Positions 10,678 to 21,627 of a DNA stretch of 64,000 bases are shown in pieces. The stretch comes from Scalesia atractyloides (taxonomy: Eukaryota > Streptophyta > Magnoliopsida > Asterales > Asteraceae). The notes under the pieces are model-generated. The model saw only the letters and a list, made by a program, of their open reading frames with translations, ran no database searches and was not told where the DNA came from. Within the stretch, counting starts at the first letter, position 1. Each line of letters begins with the position of its first letter. A program made the position numbers and the translations under genes. The stretch lies in NCBI GenBank assembly GCA_947069175.1, contig CAMTDV010000013.1, positions 30,817,857 to 30,881,856 of the forward strand, read 5' to 3'.

Positions 10678-11640
10678 TAAGGAGCTATATAATTCAAGCT
10701 TCCTAAAAACATTTGAAGTTGTGTTTTTCTATAATTTTGTCTGGAAATTATTAGAAAATTCTATACTTCCGTTGATAGGAACTATTTGTCCTCTTTCAAT
10801 CATATGTCCTAAAAACCTGACATTTGTTTGGAATAACATCATTTTTGAACTATTTTTTAATAATAATATCTTTAAACAAGTTTAAATGTTTAAAGTGAGT
10901 TTCTATATCTTTTGATAAAACTAATATGTCATCAATGTAAACAATTATAAAATTTGAGAAGGGAATAAATATATCAATCATAATTTTTTGAAATTCTGAT
11001 GGGGCATTTTTAACCCGAAAGGCATCACATTCCACTCATATTATCCAAAAGGGACATTAAATGTTGTTTTATATCTGTCTATTTTATCTATCTGAATTTG
11101 CCAATACCCAGATTTTAAATCAAATTTTGAAAAGATCAAAGAGTCATATAATCTATCTAATAGATCTTTTTTATTTGGGATTGGATATCTAATCCATTTC
11201 AAAACTTTGTTTAAAGGTTTATAATTTATTACTAATCTTGGGACACCTCTTTCTTGTTCAGAATGTTTATTTACATAGAAGGCGGTGCATGACCAAGGAG
11301 ACTTTGAGGGACGCATTAGACCCTTTTGCTGAAGAGAAGCTATTTCTTTCTTGCATAGTTCCAGATATTCTGAATTCATTTGGCAGGGTCTTGCTTTAGT
11401 TGGGACATTATTTTCACGAAAGTCTTCTTCATAAGGAAGGGAAACTATATGTTGTTTCCTATTCCAAAAGGCATTTGGATGGTCATTACATATCTCATTT
11501 GTCAATTGATTTTTTACCAATTCAATTTTTGCCATTAGACGAGGGTTTTTTAAATTTTCTTCCATGGTATGAATATTAATTTCTTCTTTAAGAAAATTTA
11601 TCTGGCTAGTCTTAGACTGTATTAATATCTCGTTTATCAT
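10678..11640 (-). pseudogene. Pararetrovirus reverse transcriptase, left arm, broken
   Basis: RT would copy the pregenomic RNA into DNA in the cytoplasm. The frame from 11640 covers the N-terminal RT region with the FDLKSGYWQIQID motif. It stops at 11041-11043 where the right arm has CAA and this copy has TAA, a C-to-T change. The following frame (11035-10850) holds the catalytic YIDD motif at 10939-10928. Further stops and frameshifts follow, and the arm ends at about 10678 before RNase H. The sequence matches the right-arm RT (20081-20848) over its whole length. Confidence 0.85.
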
Positions 11641-11664
11641 TTTTTCAATTGGTTGGGTTATAAA

Positions 11665-12024
11665 TTAAAAATATAATCTTTTCTTATTATATGTTGCTGA
11701 AAATTCCTTTTCATTAACTTCCTTTAAGGGAAATATTTTTGATAAAAACGGAGTTCCTAGTATGACTTCATTCGTGATATTTTTAACTAAAACGAATGAT
11801 GTGGAAATGCATTCTCCATTGTTGCAAATCTTGGCCTTAGGGAGTTTATATTTCACTCCCATGTTTTCACGGTTGGATGCTTTTAGCACATGTGTAGTTT
11901 TATGAAAATTTTTGTAGGGATGAGCCCTTCCCTTAGACAGTTTAGATCTGCCCCGGAGTCTATAAGAGCAATAAAGTCTTTTTTAAAACTATTTTCTATT
12001 ACTAGAGTTATCTTTACAAGCCAT
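11665..12024 (-). pseudogene. Pararetrovirus aspartic protease, left arm, broken
   Basis: The protease would cleave the viral polyprotein. The catalytic DSGAD motif is encoded at about 11960-11946 on the minus strand. A frameshift near 11910 separates it from the open frame 11889-11665, which keeps the second conserved segment (ILGTPFL) typical of retroviral-type proteases. The right arm has the same gene at 19491-19860, where the first frame is longer but a stop occurs later. Order coat-protease-RT is as in Caulimoviridae. Confidence 0.75.
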
Positions 12025-12243
12025 TTTTGGGAAATAAGTGTTTCCATAGCCTGAATATGTTCTTCCTCTTTATTAGCTACTTCTCTAAGAGTAGGAAATA
12101 ATTATGCGTACGTAGGAAACTTTGATGAGGACGTTTCTCCTATTTCGGGAGTACTAACATTCTTTTCAAGGTTAAGTATTCGTTTTTCAAAGTCATAATT
12201 TCGTTTCTTTAAATATATTATTTCTCCTTTCAATTTTATAATT
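12025..12243 (-). other. Decayed coat protein-protease linker, left arm
   Basis: About 220 bp with readable but interrupted frames joins the coat protein C-terminus to the protease. It has a mirror copy in the right arm at about 19241-19490. No domain is recognised. Confidence 0.45.
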
Positions 12244-13700
12244 TCACTTTTCCGATCTTCGGGAGTTGATTTCTTTTTTGCGGTTTAATCTATCATGGAC
12301 ATATTTCATAGAATATAGACCCTCTGGTTCTTCTATATAATTATTATTGTTATTATTATTATTATTATCTTCCTTTTCCTTATTTTGATAAAGTATGTCA
12401 AGGATTTTGATTTTTTCTTCAGGATCTTTTATCATTTTAAAAATAGCTTCTAGAGTTTTGTTATTTATAACGTTAATCTCACTTTCACATGTATTAATAT
12501 CATTATATTGGAATTGAGATATGATTTTATAAATCATTTCATCCTCTGGATTTTCATTTTTGCAACAATTTTCACAATCTTCAGAATTTGAAGTTGTACT
12601 AGAATCATAGTCAATAGATTCTTCTGATTCAAAGATTTTATATAGCTCATCTTTAATGTCTTCTTCTATATTCAGATTATTAAGTTTCTTTTTTATATTT
12701 TTCCTTTGGTAGCATTTATTTGCCGTATGACCCTTTCTTTTACATATATAGCATGTTGGGGTCCAACTTTCCTTTCTCTTTTCCTTCCTTTGTAGCGTTT
12801 TTCTCTTTTTTTCTAAAGTATTTTTCTCTAGAAAGGTTTCTATAATTTGCATAATTAGATTTTTCTTTATTTTCTTTTATACATTCCATTCCAAATTGTT
12901 CACAGAATTGACCTAACTGTCTTTTTTCTTTTAATTTTTTTTATTTTATGATTTAACTTTAATTCGTTACATAGGGCTAAACCTTCTTGAACACAGACTC
13001 CTATAAGTCTTCCATAAGTGTAATGATCATACACAATATGGGTATTATCTCCTCTAAGGATTTTTCTTACTCTTTCTGCAAATAAATGTGGAAGGCCATC
13101 GATGAACTTTGACTTCCAATGTGGGCTATTATTTTCTGGGAGTTCATAGACTCTATTAAGAAAAACATCTTTCTACCACCTAGATGATGTTAACGTGTTG
13201 CATCTAAGACCATTTAGTAGAGTTCTTATTGTCTCAGAATTATCTGACCATCTTCCAGTAAAATGCTCTATAATGGTTACTATTAGGGTATAAACTGCAC
13301 AGAAATATCTTTCCCATTTTCTGACTTAATATGATTATAAATTTGGGCTGGATTTTCTGGTTTAATATAATTATCCCACCAACCTTTTAGTTGTCCTGTA
13401 AATCCTGCAATTATCATCTTACAAACAGTAGCATCATTATTTTGATTATTTTTTGCTATTGTAGCATACATCATCATACGGTGTGTCATCATATATATTT
13501 GTCTATCTGTATATCCATCCAAGTTCCATTCATAAAAGGATTTTCCATTATTAGAATTTGTGATTTCATATTCTTGTTCTTCATGAAGAACATCTTGAGG
13601 AGTTGGTCTAGGATAATAAAACATTCTTTGTCTTGGTTTATCAGCAAATTTTGTATTATAGGGTCCTATTTTTTTCTTTTGTCCAACTATTTTATTGAAT
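12244..13700 (-). pseudogene. Pararetrovirus coat protein region, left arm, broken
   Basis: The coat protein would form the icosahedral capsid and bind pregenomic RNA. The core begins near 13700 and is open at 13624-13283 (starts MFYYPRPTPQD; includes a GQLKGWWDNY segment). It is then interrupted by stops and frameshifts to about 12900. The C-terminal frame 12852-12244 holds a basic stretch and the RNA-binding zinc knuckle CYICKRKGHTANKC (12753-12712), a hallmark of Caulimoviridae coat proteins. An acidic region and an Asn run from a TTA-type microsatellite at about 12340-12370 follow. The order relative to protease and RT supports the call. Confidence 0.8.
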
Positions 13701-14155
13701 CAGTATATTCTTTAAGATTGTTATCACTCACATCTTCTTCTTCTAAGGCATTCAGTTCTATCTTAGAGAGTTTTTCTTTTATTGTTTTTATTAATTGATT
13801 ATTGGTTTTACTTTATAATCTCCTATTTCTGGAGGTGGCTGGATAGTTGGTTGAACCTTTTATGTATGAATTGGTTTTGTTTGATTTATAATGTATTTTT
13901 CAATTTAATTATTTGTTTCATGAAGGAGTTCAGATAAATTTATTAAACACAAATTTGTATAGTTATTTTGTTTTATTATTTGATTAACATGAAGAACAGT
14001 GCTTGAAGAGATTCGTTATTTACTGCCTTTAAGCAGAGAAATATATTTCTTCATTTTCTCTCTTCATCTCAAAGTCTTGTTGAGGAGGAAATATGGACCT
14101 TATAATGGTCCCTGTGGTGAGTTTATAATTTTTTTTCAATTATAGAAATATATTT

Positions 14156-14826
14156 TTATGAATATTTAATTATGAACCAAACTGGGAATTCTATGATTTG
14201 TTGAACAATCTTTAGATCGCTGTAAAATTCTACTCCAAGTCTCATTCTTTCTTCTCTAGGAAAAGACTCCATAAACCAATTTATAAAAGGTTTCCATTTT
14301 TCTTGTCTATATTTTTCATATATCTGCTTTCTAATAGTAGATCCTGGACTGAAATCTAATTTTTTGCTATTCATTATAAATTAAAACTCATTTGAGAGAC
14401 TGTATCTTCCTCTCTGACTTGTTGGTGGTAAACACCAGATACTAAATTATCATCATTAATATTTAAATTTTCTATTCTAGTAGGCCTTATTTATGAAGTA
14501 GAAGCCCTAGATAGTTCAGGAAATTCTACTTTGTAATCTAAGGGTGAAATATAAGACTTGGCCGAAGAAGATTTTGTGAGCCTTTGTGAAATAGACTTTA
14601 AATCATTTTCTTCAAATTCTAATTCTATATTTCCTTCAGGGGTTTCTATAAGTTTGCTTAGCCTATGTTTTATTTGTGGTTGTTTCTTAATCGCTTTATT
14701 TATAACCCAATTTTCAGGGAAAGTTATTTCTTCCCATTTAACTGGTCTTCTTATGGAGATATTTGATTTTCCATAGTTTGTTTCTGTTAGGATTGTTTCA
14801 TTATTTTGTTTATTTATTTTTTGCAT
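14156..14826 (-). pseudogene. Region between movement and coat proteins, left arm
   Basis: Two frames, 14826-14491 and 14374-14156, are separated by stops at 14490-14375. Both have near-identical mirror copies in the right arm (16645-16980 and 17097-17315). The 72-codon frame shows two nucleotide mismatches in about 210 compared positions. In fused-ORF pararetroviruses this stretch joins the movement protein to the coat protein. I recognise no catalytic motif. The part from 14155 down to 13700 is further decayed linker. Confidence 0.6.
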
Positions 14827-15454
14827 CTAGCATTCATAGTGGTTAATAATCGATAATATATTCTATAACAAATACATATTATTTCAGATCCTGGAGCATA
14901 ATTGTATCCATGTGTTTTAACATATAAAGTTAAAGCATCATCTATATTTTGGTCAGACAAAGACAAATGTAGATCTGGGTATACATCAAAATACACTGGC
15001 CCATGTGCCAGACTAGTCTCTATGATTCCCATTATTGATTGTTTCCAATTTAGATTACGAGCATCTCGTAATACTGCTATAAAACTTTCAGGTAATCCTT
15101 GTAGGGTTAAGGGTTTAAAAGCAACTTGAACTAATCCGACATGGATAAAGTTGTATTCTTTTTTATATCTGACTAAATCTGAATGTTTAAAAGTTTTATG
15201 ATCATTTCTTCATTGCTAATTGAAACGGCTTATTCAGTTGTTTTAACAACTTGTTTCCAATTTAGGTAGTTATCAAAACTTCCAATTTGATATATAACTT
15301 TAGGATTTATGTGAGGTATTGTCCATTTATTTAATAAGTCAAGGTTTTGAGGAATATCATATTCCTCGTTGATATTGTTTTTAACAGTAGTTTTCTTTTT
15401 GAACAAGTTTATCATAATGATACGTAAAGCATTGAACCATAACATAAATAACAT
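14814..15454 (-). pseudogene. Pararetrovirus movement protein, left arm, frameshifted
   Basis: The movement protein would let the virus pass through plasmodesmata (30K superfamily). The frame 15454-15230 starts just after the primer site. A frameshift in 15230-15190 passes to a frame ending at 14814, which contains the conserved stretch around YFDVYPDLHLSL and PGSEIICICYRIYYR. The right arm has the same protein at 16017-16634 with its own breaks. Its position directly downstream of the primer site matches the first domain of the fused ORF in petuvirus/florendovirus-like genomes. Confidence 0.7.
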
Positions 15455-15474
15455 ATGCGCTCCTTTAATTCCAT

Positions 15475-15487
15475 GGCTCTAATACCA
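15475..15487 (-). other. tRNA-Met primer site of the pararetrovirus, left arm
   Basis: TGGTATTAGAGCC on the minus strand, directly before ATGGAATTAAAGGAG. Pararetroviruses prime minus-strand DNA from initiator tRNA-Met at such a site. Mirror copy at 15984-15996 and direct repeat at 23820-23832. Confidence 0.8.
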
Positions 15488-15983
15488 TAAGTGATGAGTA
15501 TCAGGAATAAGTTTTACAAAATCATAACCCGTCTAAAGGATTAATTTTACAAAATCATAAATTGTTTGGAATTATAAGGTAAATTAAAACCGGTCATGCG
15601 TCATCATTTCCCTTAATTTTGCTTAAAAGTGGAAAGCACACAGACGAGGGTATATTGTTTACATTGATGACATATTAGTTTTCTCAAAGATATAGAACCT
15701 CACTTTAAACATTTAAACTTGTTTAAAGATATTATTATAAAAAATGGTTTAGCCTCGTCTGTGTTTAAATGTTTAAAGTGAGTTTCTATATCTTTGAGAA
15801 AACTAATATGTCATCAATGTAAACAATATACCCTCGTCTGTGTGCTTTCCACTTTTAAGCAAAATTAAGGGAAATTATGACGCATGACCGGTTTTAATTT
15901 ACCTTATAATTCCAAACATTGTAAAATTAATCCTTTAGACGGTTTATGATTTTGTAAAACTTATTCCTGATACTCATCACTTA
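15488..15983. repeat. Centre of the pararetrovirus palindrome
   Basis: The two arms meet here. Outward from the centre each arm shows the same order: an RT fragment, then a leader block beginning CCCTCGTCTGTGTGC, then the primer site. The RT fragments (about 15653-15752 plus strand, 15763-15821 minus strand) include the YIDD codons at 15660-15671 and 15821-15810. Matching blocks CACTTTAAACATTTAAAC (15701-15718) and its complement (15763-15780) put the axis near 15740 with a loop of about 44 bp. Neither RT fragment is at its normal genome position, so the palindrome formed from an already rearranged molecule. Confidence 0.8.
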
Positions 15984-15996
15984 TGGTATTAGAGCC
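15984..15996 (+). other. tRNA-Met primer site of the pararetrovirus, right arm
   Basis: TGGTATTAGAGCC, one base off the canonical complement of tRNA-Met, precedes ATGGAATTAAAGGAG. It marks the start of the genome-length unit. Confidence 0.8.
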
Positions 15997-16016
15997 ATGG
16001 AATTAAAGGAGGGTAT

Positions 16017-16634
16017 ATGTTATTTATGTTATGGTTCAATGCTTTACGTATAATTATGATAAACTTGTTCAAAAAGAAAAATACTGTTAAAAACAATATC
16101 AACGAGGAATATGATATTCCTCAAAACCTTGACTTATTAAATAAATGGACAATACCTCACAAAATCCTAAAGTTATATATCAAATTGGAAGTTTTGATAA
16201 CTACCTAAATTGGAAACAAGTTGTTAAAACAACTGAAGAAGCCGTTTCAATTAGCAATGAAGAAATGATCATAAAACTTTTAAACCTTTAGATTTAGTCA
16301 GATATAAAAAAGAATACAACTTTATCCATGTCGGATTAGTTCAAGTTGCTTTTAAACCCTTAACCCTACAAGGATTACCTGAAAGTTTTATAGCAGTATT
16401 ACGAGATGCTCGTAATCTAAATTGGAAACAATCAATAATGGGAATCATAGAGACTAGTCTGGCACATGGGCCAGTGTATTTTGATGTATACCCAGATCTA
16501 CATTTGTCTTTGTCTGACCAAAATATAGATGATGCTTTAACTTTATATGTTAAAACACATGGATACAATTATGCTCCAGGATCTGAAATAATATGTATTT
16601 GTATATAGAATATATTATCGATTATTAACCACTA
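16017..16634 (+). pseudogene. Pararetrovirus movement protein, right arm, frameshifted
   Basis: This is the mirror copy of 15454-14814. The first frame runs 16017-16208, shifts frame near 16170-16200, resumes at about 16290 and shifts again near 16600 beside the CICYRIYYR position. The break points differ from the left arm, so some damage came after the duplication. The conserved movement-protein stretch YFDVYPDLHLSL is present near 16479-16514. Confidence 0.7.
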
Positions 16635-16644
16635 TGAATGCTAG

Positions 16645-17315
16645 ATGCAAAAAATAAATAAACAAAATAATGAAACAATCCTAATAGAAACAAACCATGG
16701 AAAATCAAATATCTCCATAAGAAGACCAGTTAAATGGGAAGAAATAACTTTCCCTGAAAATTGGGTTATAAATAAAGCGATTAAGAAACAACCACAAATA
16801 AAACATAGGCTAAGCAAACTTATAGAAACCCCTGAAGGAAATATAGAATTAGAATTTGAAGAAAATGATTTAAAGTCTATTTCACAAAGGCTCACAAAAT
16901 CTTCTTCGGCCAAGTCTTATATTTCACCCTTAGATTACAAAGTAGAATTTCCTGAACTATCTAGGGCTTCTACTTCATAAATAAGGCCTACTAGAGTAGA
17001 AAATTTAAATATTAATAATGATAATTTAGTATCTGGTGTTTACCACCAACAAGTCAGAGAGGAAGATACAGTCTCTCAAATGAGTTTTAATTTATAATGA
17101 ATAGCAAAAAATTAGATTTCAGTCCAGGATCTGCTATTAGAAAGCAGATATGTGAAAAATATAGACAAGAAAAATGGAAACCTTTTATAAATTGGTTTAT
17201 GGAGTCTTTTCCTAGAGAAGAAAGAATGAGACTTGGAGTAGAATTTTACAGCGATCTAAAGATTGTTCAACAAATCATAGAATTCCCAGTTTGGTTCATA
17301 ATTAAATATTCATAA
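16645..17315 (+). pseudogene. Region between movement and coat proteins, right arm
   Basis: Frames 16645-16980 (111 codons) and 17097-17315 (72 codons) mirror the left arm at 14826-14491 and 14374-14156, with about two amino-acid differences in each. They are separated by stops. From 17316 to about 17812 the linker has only short interrupted frames. No function is assigned beyond being part of the fused polyprotein. Confidence 0.6.
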
Positions 17316-17812
17316 AAATATATTTCTATAATTGAAAAAAAATTATAAACTCACCACAGGGACCATTATAAGGTCCATATTTCCTCCTCAACAAGACTTT
17401 GAGATGAAGAGAGAAAATGAAGAAATATATTTCTCTGCTTAAAGGCAGTAAATAACGAATCTCTTCAAGCAACTGTTCTTCATGTTAATTAAATAATAAA
17501 ACAAAATAATTATACAAATTTGTGTTTAATAAATTTATCTGAACTCCTTCATGAAACAAATAATTAAATTGAAAAATACATTATAAATCAAAACCAAGAA
17601 GAAGGAGAAACAAGCAATTCAAAAGATGACAGTCTTATAAAGGTTCAACCAACTATCCAGCCACCTCCAGAAATAGGAGATTATAAAGTAAAACCAATAA
17701 TCAATTAATAGAAACAATAAAAGAAAAACTCTCTAAGATAGAACTGAATTCCTTAGAAGAAGAAGATGTGAGTGATAACAATCTTAAAGAATATACTGAT
17801 TCAATAAAATAG

Positions 17813-19240
17813 TTGGACAAAAGAAAAAAACTAGGACCCTATAATACAAAATTTGCTGATAAACCAAGACAAAGAATGTTTTATTATCCTAGACCAACTC
17901 CTCAGGATGTTCTTCATGAAGAACAAGAATATGAAATCACAAATTCTAATAATGGAAAATCCTTTTATGAATGGAACTTGGATGGATATACAGATAGACA
18001 AATATATATGATGACACACCGTATGATGATGTATGCTACAATATCAAAAAATAATCAAAATAATGATGCTACTGTTGTAAGATGATAATTGCAGGATTTA
18101 CAGGACAACTAAAAGGTTGGTGGGATAATTATATTAAACCAGAAAATCCAGCCTAAATTTATAATCATATTAAGTCAGAAAATGGCAAAGATATTTCTAA
18201 TGCAGTTTATACCCTAATAGTAACCATTATAGAGCATTTTACTGGAAGATGGTCAGATAATTCTGAGACAATAAGAACTCTACTAAATGGTCTTAGATGC
18301 AACACCTTAACATCATTTAGGTGGTACAAAGATGTTTTTCTTAATAGAGTCTATGAACTCCCAGAAAATAATAGCCCACATTGGAAGTCAAAGTTCATTG
18401 ATGGCCTTCCACCTTTATTTGCAGAAAAGTAAGAAAAATACTTAGAGGAGATAATACCCATATTGTGTATGATCATTACACTTATGGAAGACTTATAGAA
18501 GTCTCGTGTTCAAGAAGGTTTAGCCCTATGTAACGAATTAAAGTTAAATCATAAAATTAAAAAAAAAATTAACAGAAAAAAGACAGTTAGGTCAATTCTG
18601 TGAACAATTTGGAATGGAATGTATAAAAGAAAATAAAGAAAAATCTAATTATGCAAATTATAGAAACCTTTCTAGAGAAAAATACTTTAGAAAAAGAAGA
18701 GAAAAACGCTACAAAGGAAGGAAAAGAGAAAGGAAAGTTAGACCCCAACATGCTATATATGTAAAAGAAAGGGTCATACGGCAAATAAATGCTACCAAAG
18801 GAAAAATATAAAAAAGAAACTTAATAATCTGAATATAGAAGAAGACATTAAAGATGAGCTATGTAAAATCTTTGAATCAGAATAATCTACTGACTATGAA
18901 TTCTAGTACAACTTCAAATTCTGAAGATTGTGAAAGTTGTTGCAAAAATGAAAATCCAGAGGATGAAATGATTTATAAAATCATATCTCAATTCCAATAT
19001 AATGATATTAATACATGTGAAAGTGAGATTAACATTATAAATAACAAAACTCTAGAAGCTATTTTTAAAAGGATAAAAGATCCTGAAGAAATAATCAAAA
19101 TCCTTGACATACTTTATCAAAATAATGAAAAGGAAGATAATAATAATAATAATAATAAAATAATAATAATAATAATAATACAATAATAATAATAGAAAAC
19201 AAGAGGGTCCATATTCTATGAAATATGTCCATGATAGATT
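17813..19240 (+). pseudogene. Pararetrovirus coat protein region, right arm, broken
   Basis: The frame 17813-18085 holds the coat core start (MFYYPRPTPQD). A frameshift near 18077 and an in-frame TAA near 18154 break the rest of the core. The basic segment is open at 18614-18811. The zinc knuckle CYICKRKGHTANKC is encoded at 18751-18792, in a different frame from that segment. The acidic part is open at 18854-19186 and ends in a TAA-type microsatellite (about 19137-19195). That tract is longer and less regular than its left-arm counterpart. The coat protein would encapsidate the genome; this copy cannot. Confidence 0.8.
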
Positions 19241-19490
19241 AAACCGCAAAAAAGAAACAGCATCAACTCCCGAAGATCTGAAAAGTGAAATTATAAAATT
19301 GAAAGGAGTTAAAGAAACGAAATTATAAACTTTAAAAAATGAATACTAAAAAAGAATGTTAGTGCTCCCGAAATAGGAGAAACGTCCTCATCAAAGTTTC
19401 CTACATACGCATAATTATTTCCTACTCTTAGAGAAGTAACTAAAAAGAGGAAGAACATATTCAGGCTATGGAAACACTTATTTCCCAAAA

Positions 19491-19875
19491 ATGTCTTGTA
19501 AGATAACTCTACTAATAGAAAATTGTTTTAAAAAAGACTTTATTGCTCTTATAGACTCCGGGGCAGATCTAAACTGTCTAAGGGAAGGGCTCATCCCTAC
19601 AAAATATTTTCATAAAACTACACATGTGCTAAAAGCATCCAACCGTGAAGACATGGGAGTGAAATATAAACTCCATAAGGCTAAGATTTGCAACAATGGA
19701 GAATGCATTTCCACATCATTCGTTTTAGTTTAAAATATCTCGAATGAAGTCATACTAGGAACTCCGTTTTTATCAAAAATATTCCCCTTAAAGGAAGTTA
19801 ATGAAAAGGAATTTTCAGCAACATATAATAAGAAAAGATTATATTTTGAATTTATAACCCAACCAATTGAAAAAA
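19491..19875 (+). pseudogene. Pararetrovirus aspartic protease, right arm, broken
   Basis: The frame 19491-19733 starts MSCKITLLIEN and holds the catalytic motif IDSGADLNC near residues 22-30. It ends at a TAA that replaces the AAA codon seen in the left arm. The following segment with ILGTPFL (about 19750-19770) stays readable in the same phase to about 19975, where further breaks begin. So each arm has a different inactivating change in the same gene. Confidence 0.78.
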
Positions 19876-20080
19876 TGATAAACGAGATATTAATACATGA
19901 TAAGACTAGCCAGATAAATTTTCTTAAAGAAGAAATTAATATTCATACTATAGAAGAAAATTTAAAAACCCTCGTCTAATGGCAAAAATTGAATTGGTAA
20001 AAAATCAATTGACAAATGAGATATGTAATGACCATCCAAATGCCTTTGGAATAAGAAACAACATATAGTTTCCCTTCCTT

Positions 20081-20848
20081 ATGAAGAAGACTTTCGTGAA
20101 AATAATGTCCCAAGCAAGACCCTGCCAAATGAATTCAGAATATCTGGAACTATGCAAGAAAGAAATAGCTTCTCTTCAGCAAAAGGGTCTAATACGTCCC
20201 TTAAAGTCTCCTTGGTCATGCACCGCCTTCTATTTAAATAAACATTCTGAACAAGAAAGAGATGTCCCAAGATTAGTAATAAATTATAAACCTTTAAACA
20301 AAGTTTTGAAATGGATTAGATATCCACTCTCAAATAAAAAAGATCTATTAGATAGATTATATGACTCTTTGATCTTTTCAAAATTTGATTTAAAATATGG
20401 GTATTGGCAAATTCAGATAGATCAAAAAGACAGATATAAAACAACATTTAATGTCCCTTTTGGACAATATGAGTGGAATGTGATGCCTTTCGGGTTAAAA
20501 AATGCCCCATCAGAATTTAAAAAAATTATGAATGATATATTTATTCCCTTCTCAAATTTTATAATTGTTTACATTGATGACATATTAGTTTTCTCAAAAG
20601 ATATAGAAACTCACTTTAAACATTTAAACTTGTTTAAAGATATTATTATAAAAAATGGTTTAGTTATTTCTAGTCCAAAAATGATGTTATTCCAAAAAAT
20701 GTCAGGTTTTTAGGACATATGATTGAAAGAGGAAAAATAATTCCTATCAACAGAAGTATAGAATTTGCTAATAAATTTCCAGACAAAATTATAGAAAAAA
20801 CACAACTTCAAAGGTTTTTAGGAAGCTTGAATTATATAGCTCCTTATT
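20081..20848 (+). pseudogene. Pararetrovirus reverse transcriptase, right arm, broken
   Basis: The open frame 20081-20713 (210 codons) covers most of the RT palm: the FDLKYGYWQIQID segment, the MPFGLKNAPSEF block and the catalytic YIDD at 20570-20581. Here the stop found in the left arm at 11041 is absent. A frameshift near 20700 and a further break near 20848 interrupt the thumb/connection part. This is the best preserved viral gene of the locus, yet it lacks a continuous link to protease and RNase H. Confidence 0.88.
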
Positions 20849-21398
20849 AAAAGATTTAGCAAAAGACTCTTCTATATTATACGATAGACTAAAAAAAATC
20901 TTAAACCCTGGAATGAAGACCACACCAGAGCGGTTAGACAAATAAAACAAAAGGTTTCTAATCTTCCTTGTTTATCTATTCCAAACCCTAGTTGGGAAAA
21001 AGTTGTAGAAACAGATGCCTCAGAGGTAGGATATGGAGGCATATTAAAACAAATATCCCCCTGACAAAGCAAGCACATCTTGTCAGATTCTATTCAGGAA
21101 AATGGTTAGAAAGCCAAAAGAACTATGCTACTATAGCAAAGGAAGTTCTGGCTATCCTAAAATGTGTTTTAAAATTCCAAGACGATTTATACAATCAAAA
21201 TTTTTAATAAAAATTGATTGTCAAGCAGCTAGATTCATGTTTAACAAAGATTTTAAACACGATGTTTCTAAACAAATGTTTGCTAGATGGCAATCACAAT
21301 TAGTTCCATTTGATTTTGAGATACTGTACAAAAAAGGGACTGATAATAGTCTCCCTGATTTTCTTTCTAGGGAATATTTGGATGGAAGAAAAGATTAA
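20849..21398 (+). pseudogene. Pararetrovirus RNase H, right copy only, broken
   Basis: RNase H would remove the RNA strand during reverse transcription. A first catalytic Asp is visible in ETDASEVGYGG (about 21009-21041). A frame change near 21060-21100 follows, then an open frame 21102-21398 with KIDCQAARF, and the C-terminal signature FEILYKKGTDNSLPDFLSREYL before the TAA at 21396. The left arm ends just before this domain, so it exists once in the locus. Confidence 0.8.
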
Positions 21399-21621
21399 AG
21401 GTCCTCTGAAAATCTCATTCAATAATATGAGAAATGATATAATTCTTCATGAATTAATCATAAGAGACCAAATGTCTAGGATTTATAATATTAGACATGA
21501 TTATACCCAACATCCTTATGATAGGGAGATAAGTATCAGGTCTTACTATAAAGTGATTTCTGATGCTAAGAATAGGATAAAAATCCTAAATGATAAAAAA
21601 GTTATACTTTCAAGTGGATAA
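21380..21621 (+). CDS. Small ORF after pararetrovirus RNase H, unknown function
   Basis: An ATG near 21380 (MEEKIKG) overlaps the last codons of the RNase H frame and runs about 80 codons to 21621. It has charged residues and no motif I recognise. It may be the first part of the downstream viral ORF or a separate small gene. Overlap with the upstream stop resembles the compact ORF junctions of pararetroviruses. Coding status is uncertain because the rest of the locus is decayed. Confidence 0.35.
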
Positions 21622-21627
21622 ATTTTC

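Noticed and set aside
13391..13798. 135-codon plus-strand ORF
   Set aside because: Antisense shadow of the viral coat protein region on the minus strand; rich in Ile/Ser from AT-rich sequence.
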